DNA from: Granulosicoccus sp964449565
Lineage (GTDB): Bacteria > Pseudomonadota > Gammaproteobacteria > Granulosicoccales > Granulosicoccaceae
NCBI GenBank assembly: GCA_964449565.1
Contig: CAYUZB010000005.1
Span: forward strand, 13,940 to 77,939
Length of the DNA: 64,000 nt
Reading direction: 5' to 3'
Position 1 is the stretch's first letter, and each line of letters starts with the position of its first letter. A program made the translations under genes and the position numbers. The notes beneath the pieces are model-generated. The model was not told where the DNA came from. It ran no database searches and was given only the letters and a program-made list of their open reading frames with translations. Below, one piece after another: positions 33,143-41,167 of this stretch.

Positions 33143-34055
33143 GCTCCCGCTGATTGCGGCTCCGATGTTTCTCGTATCCGGCCCGGAGATCGTTACGGCC
33201 TGTTGCAAGGCAGGAATAATAGGCAGCTTTCCAGCGCTCAACCAGCGCACGGCCGAAGGGTTTGACGAATGGCTTACCCTTATCGAAAACGAACTCAAGG
33301 GTGTTCCGAATCCGGGTTTTGCGGTCAACCTGATTGTGCACAAGACCAATCCACGTTTGCATGAGGATCTCGACACTTGCATCAAGCACAAGGTGCCCTT
33401 GATCATTACATCACTCGGCGCAGTACCCGAAATCGTCGATGCTGTGCACGCTTACGGAGGATTGGTGTATCACGATGTCATCAACCTCCGACATGCTAAC
33501 AAAGCTGCACAAGCCGGGGTCGATGGCCTGATCGCGGTAAGCGCAGGTGCAGGGGGGCATGCCGGTTTGCTCAGTCCGTTTGCGTTGATCAGTGAAATCA
33601 GGAAGTTCTACGACAAGACGATCATCCTGTCTGGCGCCATGAGCACGGGACGTGACATTGCAGCCGCACAAGCGGCTGGTGCCGACTACGCCTACATGGG
33701 CACACGTTTTATCAACACAAAAGAGAGTCGTGCCATCGATGATTACAAGAACATGATCATCGACGCGGCTGCAGCCGATATCGTTTATACCGACAAAGTC
33801 TCAGGCGTGAATGCCAATTTCCTCGGCCCGAGCATCGCGGCTGCTGGTGGGAATGACGAATCTCATGCCGGCAAGGAAGTCGATTTTGGCAATGAACTAC
33901 TGGCCGACGAGGCCAAGGCCTGGAAAGATGTCTGGTCGGCAGGTCATGGAGTGGGCGGAATCGACGATATTCCGAACGTGAGCGACCTTGTGAGTCGCCT
34001 GCGTGCCGAATACACAGCGGCGATTGATACCCTTGCCAAAAGCCCGTATCGCTAG
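33120..34055 (+). CDS. nitronate monooxygenase family flavoprotein
   Basis: 311 residues from GTG 33120, which has AGGAAG at good spacing upstream; the frame's earlier start lies inside the NUDIX gene. The TIM barrel motifs of the 2-nitropropane dioxygenase family are present: LPLIAAPMFLVSGP at the N-terminus, HDVINLRHANKAAQAGVDG, VSAGAGGHAG (the catalytic His region and FMN phosphate loop), and AGADYAYMGTRF. It oxidises alkyl nitronates using FMN and oxygen in class I enzymes. The real substrate in this organism is unknown. 20 bp ahead of the flavin dehydrogenase gene, so an oxidative-catabolism operon is plausible. Confidence 0.85.
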   Translation: MISSKQLKLPLIAAPMFLVSGPEIVTACCKAGIIGSFPALNQRTAEGFDEWLTLIENELKGVPNPGFAVNLIVHKTNPRLHEDLDTCIKHKVPLIITSLGAVPEIVDAVHAYGGLVYHDVINLRHANKAAQAGVDGLIAVSAGAGGHAGLLSPFALISEIRKFYDKTIILSGAMSTGRDIAAAQAAGADYAYMGTRFINTKESRAIDDYKNMIIDAAAADIVYTDKVSGVNANFLGPSIAAAGGNDESHAGKEVDFGNELLADEAKAWKDVWSAGHGVGGIDDIPNVSDLVSRLRAEYTAAIDTLAKSPYR

Positions 34056-34075
34056 TTTTAGCCGAGATAGTTGTC

Positions 34076-36535
34076 ATGCCAGAAGCAATTCCAAACAAGG
34101 CCAGTGCGGTCATCATCGGCGGGGGAGTGACAGGCGCCAGTGTTGCTTATCATTTGGCAAAGCTGGGTTGGCAAGATGTTGTCTTGCTTGAACGTAAACA
34201 ATTTGCCTGTGGAACTACCTGGCATGCGGCGGGTTTGATTGGCACCATGCGGGCCAATGAAAGCCATGCCCGTTTAGCGGAATACTCGATGCGTCTGCTC
34301 GGTGAACTCGAAGAAGAAACCGGACAATCAACAGGCTTCCGTCAGGTGGGCAGTCTGAGCATCGCGCATAGTGAAGATCGCTGGGAGGAATTACGCCGCG
34401 TCGCTTCAATGAACAATGCTTTTGGCGTGACCCGTGTTGATCAAGTCACGCCGCAAGAGATCAGTAAACTTTTCCCATTGATTGATACCAGCGATCTGAT
34501 CGGCGGTACCTTTGTCGAACATGACGGTAAAGGAAACCCGATAGAAATTACAACCGCTTTCATCAAGGGTGCAAGATTGCGGGGTGCCAAGTGTATTGAA
34601 GGCGTCAAGGTCATTGATGTCGATATTCAAAATCGCCAAGTCAAAGGCGTCATGACAGATCAAGGGCGTATCGATACCGATTTTGTTGTCAACTGTGGTG
34701 GCATGTGGGCACGAGAGCTTGGCAAGTTGAGTGGGGTGAACATACCGCTTCATGCTTGTGAACACTATTACGCCGTCACCGAAAAACATGAATCGGTAAC
34801 AACAGACTTGCCTGTCCTTCGCGACCATGACAAATGCATTTATATAAAAGAGGATGCTGGTGGTCTTCTGGTCGGCGCGTTCGAGAAGAAAGCGCGTGCC
34901 TGGGGACAGCAAGGTATCCCCGAAGACTTCAGCTTCGATGAGTTACCGGGTCATGTAGAGGAGCAACTCATGCCGGTGCTTGAGGATGCCATGATCCGTG
35001 TGCCGATGCTGCAGGACGTCGGCTGGCGCAGCTTTTTCTGTGGCCCTGAGTCTTTCACCCCTGATGATCAATTTCATGTCGGCTTGTCGCCAGAGGTGCA
35101 AGGCTACTTTGTCGCTGCGGGGCTCAACTCAGTTGGCATCCAGAGCGCAGGTGGTCTTGGCAAGGTCTGCGCCGAATGGATGCACAACGGCTTTTGTCCG
35201 TTGGATTTATGGGGTAACGATATTCGGCGCATGTACCCGTTTATGGGTACGCGTGCGTTTGCCGCCGACCGTGCCGAAGAATCACTGGGATTGTTATATG
35301 ACAATCACTACCCATTCCGCCAATTTGAAACTGGCCGCAATATCCGCTTGTCTCCGGCTCATCAGCGTCTGGTTGAAAACCGTGCATGCTTTGGACAGGT
35401 TGCGGGTTGGGAACGTCCCAACTGGTTTGCCCCCGAAGGTGTTAAACCCGAATATCAATACAGTTTCGGCCGTCAAAACTGGTTTGAGTATTCGGCTGCT
35501 GAACACCGGGCGGCACGCGAGTCGCTGGCCTTGTTCGACCAATCCAGCTTCTCCAAATATCTGGTGCAAGGTCGTGATGCGGTCAAGTGCCTGCAACGTA
35601 TCTGCAGTGCCAATGTGGATGTCGCACCGAACCGGATCGTTTATACCCACTGGCTCAATGATCGGGGGGGCATTGAAGCAGACTTGACCGTAACGCGTCT
35701 TGATGAGCGGCGCTTCATGGTCATCAGTGCTGCAGCTACGACGCATAAGGATCTTGACTGGCTGGCGAGACATATCGACGACGATAGTCATTGCACCGTC
35801 ACTGATATCACATCGCAATTTGCGATCTTTGGCATCATGGGACCAAACAGCCGCACCATGCTTGAACCGTTGTTGGGTATTGATTTGTCCAACGACGTGT
35901 TCCCGTTTGGGCGCAGTATTGAAGCTGAGCTAGGCTATGTGCCAATACGGATAACCAGAGTCTCTTTTGTCGGCGAACTGGGTTGGGAAATTTGTCTGCC
36001 GGCCGAGATGGCCATTGCAGGCTTTGACAAGTTGCTTGAAGCAGGGCAATCCCACGGACTGACGCTTGCAGGCTTGCACGCTTTGGACAGCTGTCGCATC
36101 GAAAAGAAATTCCTGCACTTCGGTCACGATGTGGCTGATGAGGACACGCCGCTGGAAGCTGGTGTTGGTTTTGTCTGCGCTATGGATAAAACTACCCCGT
36201 TTATTGGTTATGATGCGATCGCCAGGCAGAAAGATAGCGGAGCACATTTCAATAAGCGTCTCGTGCAGTTTGTTCTCGACGACGGCCAGCCATTGTTGTA
36301 TCACCATGAACCGATCATGCAAGGCGATCATTGTGTGGGATACCTGACGTCGGGTAACTATGGGCACACCCTCGGTGCCTCGGTTGGCCTCGGTTACGTC
36401 AAGTCTCAGGAAAAAATCACCGCCGATTGGCTTGCCGCGCAACGCTGGTCGATTGACGTCGGCGGCGAGCTATTCACAGCCAGGGCGGGTCTCAGAGCCG
36501 CCTATGATCCGGCTGGGGATCGCATGCGTGACTGA
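34076..36535 (+). CDS. dimethylglycine/sarcosine dehydrogenase-like FAD protein with GcvT domain
   Basis: 819 residues. An N-terminal DAO-type FAD domain begins IIGGGVTGASVAYHL, with GTTWHAAGL near residue 47, the context in which dimethylglycine dehydrogenases bind FAD covalently through His. The FAO_M-like middle is followed by a GcvT/aminomethyltransferase-type C-terminus from about residue 440 (FDQSSFSKY, GIMGPNSR, TRVSFVGELGWEI, LHALDSCRIEKKF), which binds tetrahydrofolate. The protein is expected to demethylate an N-methyl compound such as dimethylglycine, sarcosine or 4-methylaminobutanoate, passing the one-carbon unit to folate. The precise substrate cannot be read from sequence. Probably in an operon with the nitronate monooxygenase-like gene. 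Confidence 0.85.
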   Translation: MPEAIPNKASAVIIGGGVTGASVAYHLAKLGWQDVVLLERKQFACGTTWHAAGLIGTMRANESHARLAEYSMRLLGELEEETGQSTGFRQVGSLSIAHSEDRWEELRRVASMNNAFGVTRVDQVTPQEISKLFPLIDTSDLIGGTFVEHDGKGNPIEITTAFIKGARLRGAKCIEGVKVIDVDIQNRQVKGVMTDQGRIDTDFVVNCGGMWARELGKLSGVNIPLHACEHYYAVTEKHESVTTDLPVLRDHDKCIYIKEDAGGLLVGAFEKKARAWGQQGIPEDFSFDELPGHVEEQLMPVLEDAMIRVPMLQDVGWRSFFCGPESFTPDDQFHVGLSPEVQGYFVAAGLNSVGIQSAGGLGKVCAEWMHNGFCPLDLWGNDIRRMYPFMGTRAFAADRAEESLGLLYDNHYPFRQFETGRNIRLSPAHQRLVENRACFGQVAGWERPNWFAPEGVKPEYQYSFGRQNWFEYSAAEHRAARESLALFDQSSFSKYLVQGRDAVKCLQRICSANVDVAPNRIVYTHWLNDRGGIEADLTVTRLDERRFMVISAAATTHKDLDWLARHIDDDSHCTVTDITSQFAIFGIMGPNSRTMLEPLLGIDLSNDVFPFGRSIEAELGYVPIRITRVSFVGELGWEICLPAEMAIAGFDKLLEAGQSHGLTLAGLHALDSCRIEKKFLHFGHDVADEDTPLEAGVGFVCAMDKTTPFIGYDAIARQKDSGAHFNKRLVQFVLDDGQPLLYHHEPIMQGDHCVGYLTSGNYGHTLGASVGLGYVKSQEKITADWLAAQRWSIDVGGELFTARAGLRAAYDPAGDRMRD

Positions 36536-36606
36536 ATAGTCCTGTACAGTCGGTCTGGAACAGACCGTGCTTGCCGGTAGGGGATTCCTGAGCTATTCAC
36601 TGTGTG

Positions 36607-37152
36607 ATGCGCATCATTGAAACATCCCTGACCGACGTCAAGATCATCGAGCCCACCGTGTTCGGTGATGAGCGCGGATTCTTTATGGAAACCTGGAGTC
36701 AGCGAGCCTTCGCTGAACACGGTATCGAACAGAATTTCGTGCAGGACAATCACAGCCGTTCGGCGCGCGGAGTGCTGCGCGGCATGCACTATCAAATCAA
36801 ACATCCTCAAGGCAAGCTGGTTCGCGTCACGCAAGGTGAAGTCTTTGACGTTGCTGTCGATATGCGAAAGTCATCTCGGCAGTTCGGCCAATGGGTAGGC
36901 GTTGAACTTAGCGACAACAACAAGCGACAACTTTGGGTACCTCCCGGATTTGCCCATGGCTTCCTGGTGCTTTCAGAGACAGCCGACTTCCAGTACAAGT
37001 GCACCGACATTTATGCCCCTGAATATGAGCGCAGTCTTATCTGGAATGATCCTGATGTTGGGATCGAATGGCCATTGAATGATTTGACACCGCAACTGGC
37101 GGATAAGGACAAGGCAGGGCTCCCTTTTAACGAATGTGATACCTATTCATGA
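36607..37152 (+). CDS. rfbC: dTDP-4-dehydrorhamnose 3,5-epimerase RmlC
   Basis: 181 residues, family length. DERGFFMETW near the N-terminus, the RGVLRGMHYQ segment with the catalytic His, VRVTQGEVFDVAVDMR and PPGFAHGFLVLSE are the standard cupin motifs. It epimerises dTDP-4-keto-6-deoxyglucose at C3 and C5. A GTG one codon earlier (36604) is an alternative start. The stop overlaps the rmlD start by four bases, so rmlC-rmlD-rmlB form a coupled set. Confidence 0.95.
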   Translation: MRIIETSLTDVKIIEPTVFGDERGFFMETWSQRAFAEHGIEQNFVQDNHSRSARGVLRGMHYQIKHPQGKLVRVTQGEVFDVAVDMRKSSRQFGQWVGVELSDNNKRQLWVPPGFAHGFLVLSETADFQYKCTDIYAPEYERSLIWNDPDVGIEWPLNDLTPQLADKDKAGLPFNECDTYS

Positions 37153-38009
37153 TAAAGGTCTTCATCACCGGCAGCCCGGTTGGTCAATTGCATTGGGAGC
37201 TATTGCGTAGCTGCCCGGACGGTATCTCGATCTCATCAGTCGAATCACTCGATATCACAGATACCGAGGCCGTCAAAGATGCGATTGCAAAAGCAAAGCC
37301 GGATGTCATTATCAATCCTGCTGCTTACACAGCCGTCGACAAGGCGGAAGAAGAAAGCAAACTGGCTCATGCCATAAATGCGATCGGTGTGGTCAATCTG
37401 GTTGCGGCCGCAAAGCCCGTCAATGCTCACATCGTTCATATCTCGACGGACTATGTCTTCGGTGCTGGCGATGGCTCGCCGTTCAAAGTCGACGCGCCGG
37501 TAGCCCCGGTCAGCGTCTATGGTAAAACCAAACTCGAAGGCGAGAGAGTCTTGACTTCCGCCATGCCAGACAGCAGTGTGATCGTTAGAACTGCCTGGGT
37601 CTATTCATCGAACGGCAACAACTTCGTCAAGACGATGCTCAAGTTGATGTCGGAGCGTGATGAACTCGGTATCATCAGCGATCAGATCGGTTCACCTACC
37701 TGGGCAAGGTCATTGGCTGGCGCTCTGTGGTCAGCGACGCTCAAGCGCACGACTGGTATTCACCACTGGACCGGCGGTGGCGTTGCCAGCTGGTATGACT
37801 TCGCGGTGGCTATTGGGGAAGAAGCTGTCACGCTGGGTTTGCTGGACAAAACTATATCGATCAAACCCTTGCGTACGGATCAGTACCCAACAAACGCTGT
37901 GAGACCTTTTTACAGTGTTCTCGATATTAGTCGAACCAGTGAAGCACTAGACTTGCCTGTTACGCATTGGCGAGATGATCTACGCGCGATGCTCAAGGAA
38001 CTCGAATAA
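37149..38009 (+). CDS. rfbD: dTDP-4-dehydrorhamnose reductase RmlD
   Basis: 286 residues. HISTDYVFGAGDGSPF and YGKTKLEGE (the Tyr-x3-Lys pair) are diagnostic, as is WTGGGVASWYDFA near the C-terminus. It reduces the 4-keto group to finish dTDP-L-rhamnose. The N-terminal nucleotide-binding loop is unusual: the family's TGANGQLG reads TGSPVGQLH here, one residue longer and with the last Gly replaced by His. The frame is intact, so it is either a genuine variant or a local sequence error. Overlaps rmlC (ATGA) and rmlB (TAATG). Confidence 0.93.
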   Translation: MIKVFITGSPVGQLHWELLRSCPDGISISSVESLDITDTEAVKDAIAKAKPDVIINPAAYTAVDKAEEESKLAHAINAIGVVNLVAAAKPVNAHIVHISTDYVFGAGDGSPFKVDAPVAPVSVYGKTKLEGERVLTSAMPDSSVIVRTAWVYSSNGNNFVKTMLKLMSERDELGIISDQIGSPTWARSLAGALWSATLKRTTGIHHWTGGGVASWYDFAVAIGEEAVTLGLLDKTISIKPLRTDQYPTNAVRPFYSVLDISRTSEALDLPVTHWRDDLRAMLKELE

Positions 38010-39112
38010 TGGCAAATGGTAGCTCACCTCGACGCATGCTCGTCACCGGCGCTGCCGGGTTTATTGGTGCCAACTTTGTTAGATATTGGCGTAAGGCACA
38101 TGCCGACGATACCATTGTCATCATCGACGCACTGACCTACGCTGGCAATCGTGCGAACCTTCAAGGCATGCTCGATGACAAGTGCCAGTTGGTCGTCGCC
38201 AACATTAATGACACCGAACTTGCAAAGACCTTGCTACGTGATCATCAGCTCGACACCATCGTACACTTTGCCGCGGAAAGTCATGTGGATCGATCGATCG
38301 AAGGCCCTGATGCCTTTATTGAAGCCAATGTACTCGGTACGCACTCGCTGCTCAAAGCGGCGCGACAGGTTTGGCAGGTTGAGGCGCAAGCGCCTGACAG
38401 TCATCGTTTTCACCACGTATCAACCGATGAGGTCTACGGTAGTCTCAATCCTGAGGACCCGGCGTTTACAGAGACCACGGCCTACGCGCCAAACTCACCG
38501 TATTCCGCAAGCAAGGCATCATCAGACTTCCTCGTTCGTGCCTACCATCACACCTATGGCATGAATGTGACCACCAGTAATTGTTCCAACAACTATGGCC
38601 CTTATCATTTTCCGGAGAAGTTGATCCCGTTGGTGATCATCAACATCCTGCACGGAAAAGCGTTACCGATCTATGGAGATGGCAAGAATATTCGTGACTG
38701 GCTGTATGTAGAAGACCACGCTCGAGGAATCGAACGAGTGCTTGACAATGGCAAATCAGGTGAGACCTACAACATTGGTGGGGTCAATGAATGGACCAAC
38801 ATTGATATCGTCAATCTGGTTTGCAATTTGATTGACCAGCGCTTCGAGTCAGATAGTCAGTTGCGAAATGACTACCCTGATTGTCCAGCATCAAACAACA
38901 AACCAAGTGATTCATTGATTAGCTATGTGACAGACCGCGCTGGCCACGATTTCCGCTACGCGATCGACACGACTCGCATCAAGCAAGAACTTGGGTATGA
39001 GCCATTGATCAGCTTTGAAACAGGTATCGAGAAAACCATTGACTGGTATCTGGCCAACCCTACGTGGTGGCAAGCTGTCCTCGATGGCAGCTATATGGAC
39101 GCAAAGGCCTGA
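38009..39112 (+). CDS. rfbB: dTDP-glucose 4,6-dehydratase RmlB
   Basis: 367 residues. LVTGAAGFIGANFVRYW binds NAD, HFAAESHVDRSI is the family signature, HVSTDEVYGSL contains the catalytic Thr-Asp-Glu, and YSASKASSDFLVRAYHHTY the Tyr-x3-Lys. RDWLYVEDHARGI is also typical. It makes dTDP-4-keto-6-deoxyglucose. The ATG shares a base with the rmlD stop. The C-terminal region has an extra Asp/Ser-rich insertion (about 275-300) compared with the usual protein. RmlA needed for the pathway is encoded at 1469-2368. Confidence 0.96.
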   Translation: MANGSSPRRMLVTGAAGFIGANFVRYWRKAHADDTIVIIDALTYAGNRANLQGMLDDKCQLVVANINDTELAKTLLRDHQLDTIVHFAAESHVDRSIEGPDAFIEANVLGTHSLLKAARQVWQVEAQAPDSHRFHHVSTDEVYGSLNPEDPAFTETTAYAPNSPYSASKASSDFLVRAYHHTYGMNVTTSNCSNNYGPYHFPEKLIPLVIINILHGKALPIYGDGKNIRDWLYVEDHARGIERVLDNGKSGETYNIGGVNEWTNIDIVNLVCNLIDQRFESDSQLRNDYPDCPASNNKPSDSLISYVTDRAGHDFRYAIDTTRIKQELGYEPLISFETGIEKTIDWYLANPTWWQAVLDGSYMDAKA

Positions 39113-39274
39113 TAGCTGCAGACAAGGACATCGGTTGGATTATTCCCGTACCGCCGGAGGCTTATACAGCGGCTACCAACTCCGGATTGCTGCAAGGGTA
39201 GATGGCTTCGCAAAAAAGTGAGACTTAAATACCGAGCATTTTGCAAAGAGGGTTTTCTTTCACGTGCATATCGG

Positions 39275-39724
39275 TCATGCCTGGGGTCCGATTAACCAGG
39301 TCGCTGTCGCCGTACATACAAGGTCGCCACTCGAATCACGAATCTCTGATACGACCGGTACCTCGGTTCGTTCCTTGAATTCTGGTACCTCTGTCTTGCA
39401 CTCAGCCAGCAGGTCGCCACGGGCTTTTTTGGTGTAGTCCACTGTGAGTTTTATAAGAATCCCGTTGAATCCACTGGGCATGCCGGACAACACGGCGAGA
39501 CCAGTTGAGTATTCAGCCACATTGGCCAGCGCGATGGCGTGTACAGACCGCAGATGGTTACGTACGTGGCGCCGATCCCGCAACAATACCTGTGCGTGCC
39601 CAGGTACCAGGGTCAAGACGCGTGATCGCATCGTTCCGGTGTATGGAATGAGAAGTCCGACCAACAGACTGAACAGAAATTTGCCGCCCGGGAGGGGAGA
39701 TAAGCGCCCCCACCAAAGCAACAT
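39275..39724 (-). CDS. DUF4442 hotdog-fold thioesterase-like protein
   Basis: 149 residues from ATG 39724. RLSPLPGGKFLFSLLVGLLIPYTGTM at the start (LSPLPGGKFLFS; IPYTGTM), LRDRRHVRNHLRSVHAIAL and the GFNGILIKLTVDYTKKARG segment match DUF4442, a hotdog-fold family related to acyl-CoA thioesterases; NHLRSVHAIALAN contains the likely active-site Asn/His. The frame extends to 39796, but the extra 24 residues are Ser-rich and would overlap chrR. It lies 37 bp after chrR on the same strand, so it is probably co-transcribed with the sigma/anti-sigma pair and may handle acyl chains during lipid remodelling, which is an inference. Confidence 0.78.
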   Translation of the reverse strand: MLLWWGRLSPLPGGKFLFSLLVGLLIPYTGTMRSRVLTLVPGHAQVLLRDRRHVRNHLRSVHAIALANVAEYSTGLAVLSGMPSGFNGILIKLTVDYTKKARGDLLAECKTEVPEFKERTEVPVVSEIRDSSGDLVCTATATWLIGPQA

Positions 39725-39761
39725 GGTTTCACCAATGGAGACAGATTTAGATGATGAGGGT

Positions 39762-40415
39762 CTAGATTCCGACAAAAGGTTGGATGATCTTGCCAATCAT
39801 TCCCTGGAATCTTACAGGAGAATGGGTGGCAATCAAGGCGATACATGGCTCAGAGGTGTCAACCACGGGCTGATGTACGTCATGACCATCAAGATCAGCG
39901 ATGTCCCCTGCCTTGAAGCGTCCAATTTCATCGTGATAGGAGCCCCTCACGACATAGGTCAACTCACGATCATTGTGTGAGTGCGCACTCAGGACAACAC
40001 CGGGCGACAGATGCAGCAATTTGAAGGCGCCTTCGCGGCGGTGTTTGTCAGTCAGATTGTGCTGTTTGATACCCGGCGCCATGCGTTTCCAATCCAGCTC
40101 TTCCAGCCGGGAAGGGAGCAGGCGCCCTAATGGGCGAGGAACATCGTCTGCTAATGGTTTTTTCTTTATGGCGTAATGGTTTGCTGACTGAGTCAGCTTT
40201 GCCCGCTGTAATAAATCGCTAACCGGTGTCGTGACGCCTGTTGTTTCTTCAACTTCAAGTAACGCTCCACCGATATGGTCAGCCATCACCGAACGGGCTC
40301 GACAGTGTTGGCAGACGGTCAAATGACAGGCAATCAAAGTTTCCATCGATTCGCTAAGACTGCCTGCGGCATAGTCTTGCAAAGTTTCATCGGTCAGATG
40401 GTGAGAAATACTCAT
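39762..40415 (-). CDS. chrR: ChrR-type anti-sigma factor (zinc anti-sigma plus cupin domain)
   Basis: 217 residues. The N-terminal zinc-binding anti-sigma domain has His6, His31, Cys35 and Cys38, the very positions I recall as zinc ligands in Rhodobacter ChrR. The C-terminal cupin domain (about 120-210) carries H-S-H-x3-E (SAHSHNDRELTYVVRG) and GHDVHQP, a second metal site needed for the response to singlet oxygen in that protein. It should hold the adjacent ECF sigma factor inactive until oxidative lipid or singlet-oxygen stress. It starts one base after the sigma gene stop, so the two proteins are made together. Confidence 0.92.
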   Translation of the reverse strand: MSISHHLTDETLQDYAAGSLSESMETLIACHLTVCQHCRARSVMADHIGGALLEVEETTGVTTPVSDLLQRAKLTQSANHYAIKKKPLADDVPRPLGRLLPSRLEELDWKRMAPGIKQHNLTDKHRREGAFKLLHLSPGVVLSAHSHNDRELTYVVRGSYHDEIGRFKAGDIADLDGHDVHQPVVDTSEPCIALIATHSPVRFQGMIGKIIQPFVGI

Positions 40416-40416
40416 C

Positions 40417-41049
40417 TTATTTTATTGACTCGTCTTGAAGTTGCGTTCGTACAGCCTGCATGGCCAGTCGAATGCGGGATTTTACGGTACCAATCGGCAG
40501 ATCCAGCCAAGCCGCAATGGCGCCGTGCGACTGGCCGCGAAAATAGGAAAGGTGCATGACCTGTTGTTGTTCTTGCGGTAACGTAGCAAGCGCCTGCTTG
40601 AGTTGTTCGGCTGCCTGAGCATCGCTGACATACTTGGCCTGAGTGTCATCGTCTGTTGTCTCGATGTCGAGCATTTCGTCGTCCAACTCAACTTCGATGC
40701 GAGAATTACCTCTCAGGTAATCAATGCGACGATTTCTCGCAATCGTGAAAATCCAGGTGCTAGCGGCTGCTTTTTTCGGATCGTAGCTCTCTGCTCTTCG
40801 CCAGATCGTCAGCATGATTTCTTGAGTCAATTCCTCGGCTATTTGCTCGGTCATGCCTTTGCCCATCAGGAAGGATTTGACCCTGCCACCGTAGTAGCTG
40901 TAGACGTCAGCAAACGCCGCTTCATCCTGGTGCTGTCCGATGGCGCGAAGGTTATCGCCCATTCGTTTACGCAGCACGGCGCTGGCGCTACCGGCAGATC
41001 CGGATTTTGCTCCTGTTTCCAACTCTGTTGTCACGACAGCTTCCATCAT
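40417..41049 (-). CDS. ECF RNA polymerase sigma factor (ECF11 type, ChrR partner)
   Basis: 210 residues. Region 2 includes ELTQEIMLTIWRRAESYDP and STWIFTIARNRRIDYLR; region 4 includes LPQEQQQVMHLSYFRGQSHGAIA and GTVKSRIRLAMQAVR. Its partner ChrR identifies it as the singlet-oxygen/lipid-peroxide type. ATG 41049 is the listed start, but the candidate autoregulatory promoter at 41087-41058 would begin transcription almost on this codon. So translation may be leaderless or start at the Met 29 codons later (40962), where similarity to the family begins. Divergent from the FAD oxidoreductase operon. Confidence 0.9.
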   Translation of the reverse strand: MMEAVVTTELETGAKSGSAGSASAVLRKRMGDNLRAIGQHQDEAAFADVYSYYGGRVKSFLMGKGMTEQIAEELTQEIMLTIWRRAESYDPKKAAASTWIFTIARNRRIDYLRGNSRIEVELDDEMLDIETTDDDTQAKYVSDAQAAEQLKQALATLPQEQQQVMHLSYFRGQSHGAIAAWLDLPIGTVKSRIRLAMQAVRTQLQDESIK

Positions 41050-41057
41050 TTCAATAT

Positions 41058-41087
41058 AGGTTACGCATCAGAGATCAATCCGGATCT
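41058..41087 (-). promoter_or_regulatory. candidate ECF11-type promoter of the sigma/chrR operon
   Basis: Read on the minus strand: AGATCC (41087-41082), 18 bases, TAACCT (41063-41058). This is almost the same as the site at 44549-44578. It matches the TGATCC-N18-TAA-type consensus I recall for Rhodobacter RpoE/ChrR, apart from the first -35 base. Transcription would start near 41051. Confidence 0.55.
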
Positions 41088-41130
41088 TGGCAAATCGATT
41101 GATCTGTCTGGGGTGCGACCTCCGTAGCAC
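41072..41130 (+). promoter_or_regulatory. divergent control region with inverted TGATCT boxes
   Basis: AGATCAAT (41072-41079) and ATTGATCT (41098-41105) form a perfect inverted pair with 18 bases between. The right-hand TGATCT (41100-41105) is followed after 19 bases by TAGCAC (41125-41130), a possible ECF promoter for the FAD oxidoreductase operon, weaker than the other two sites. The inverted pair could also be an operator. Confidence 0.35.
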
Positions 41131-41167
41131 TCCATTATGCAATTCTCGATAGGGTAGACTCAACACG

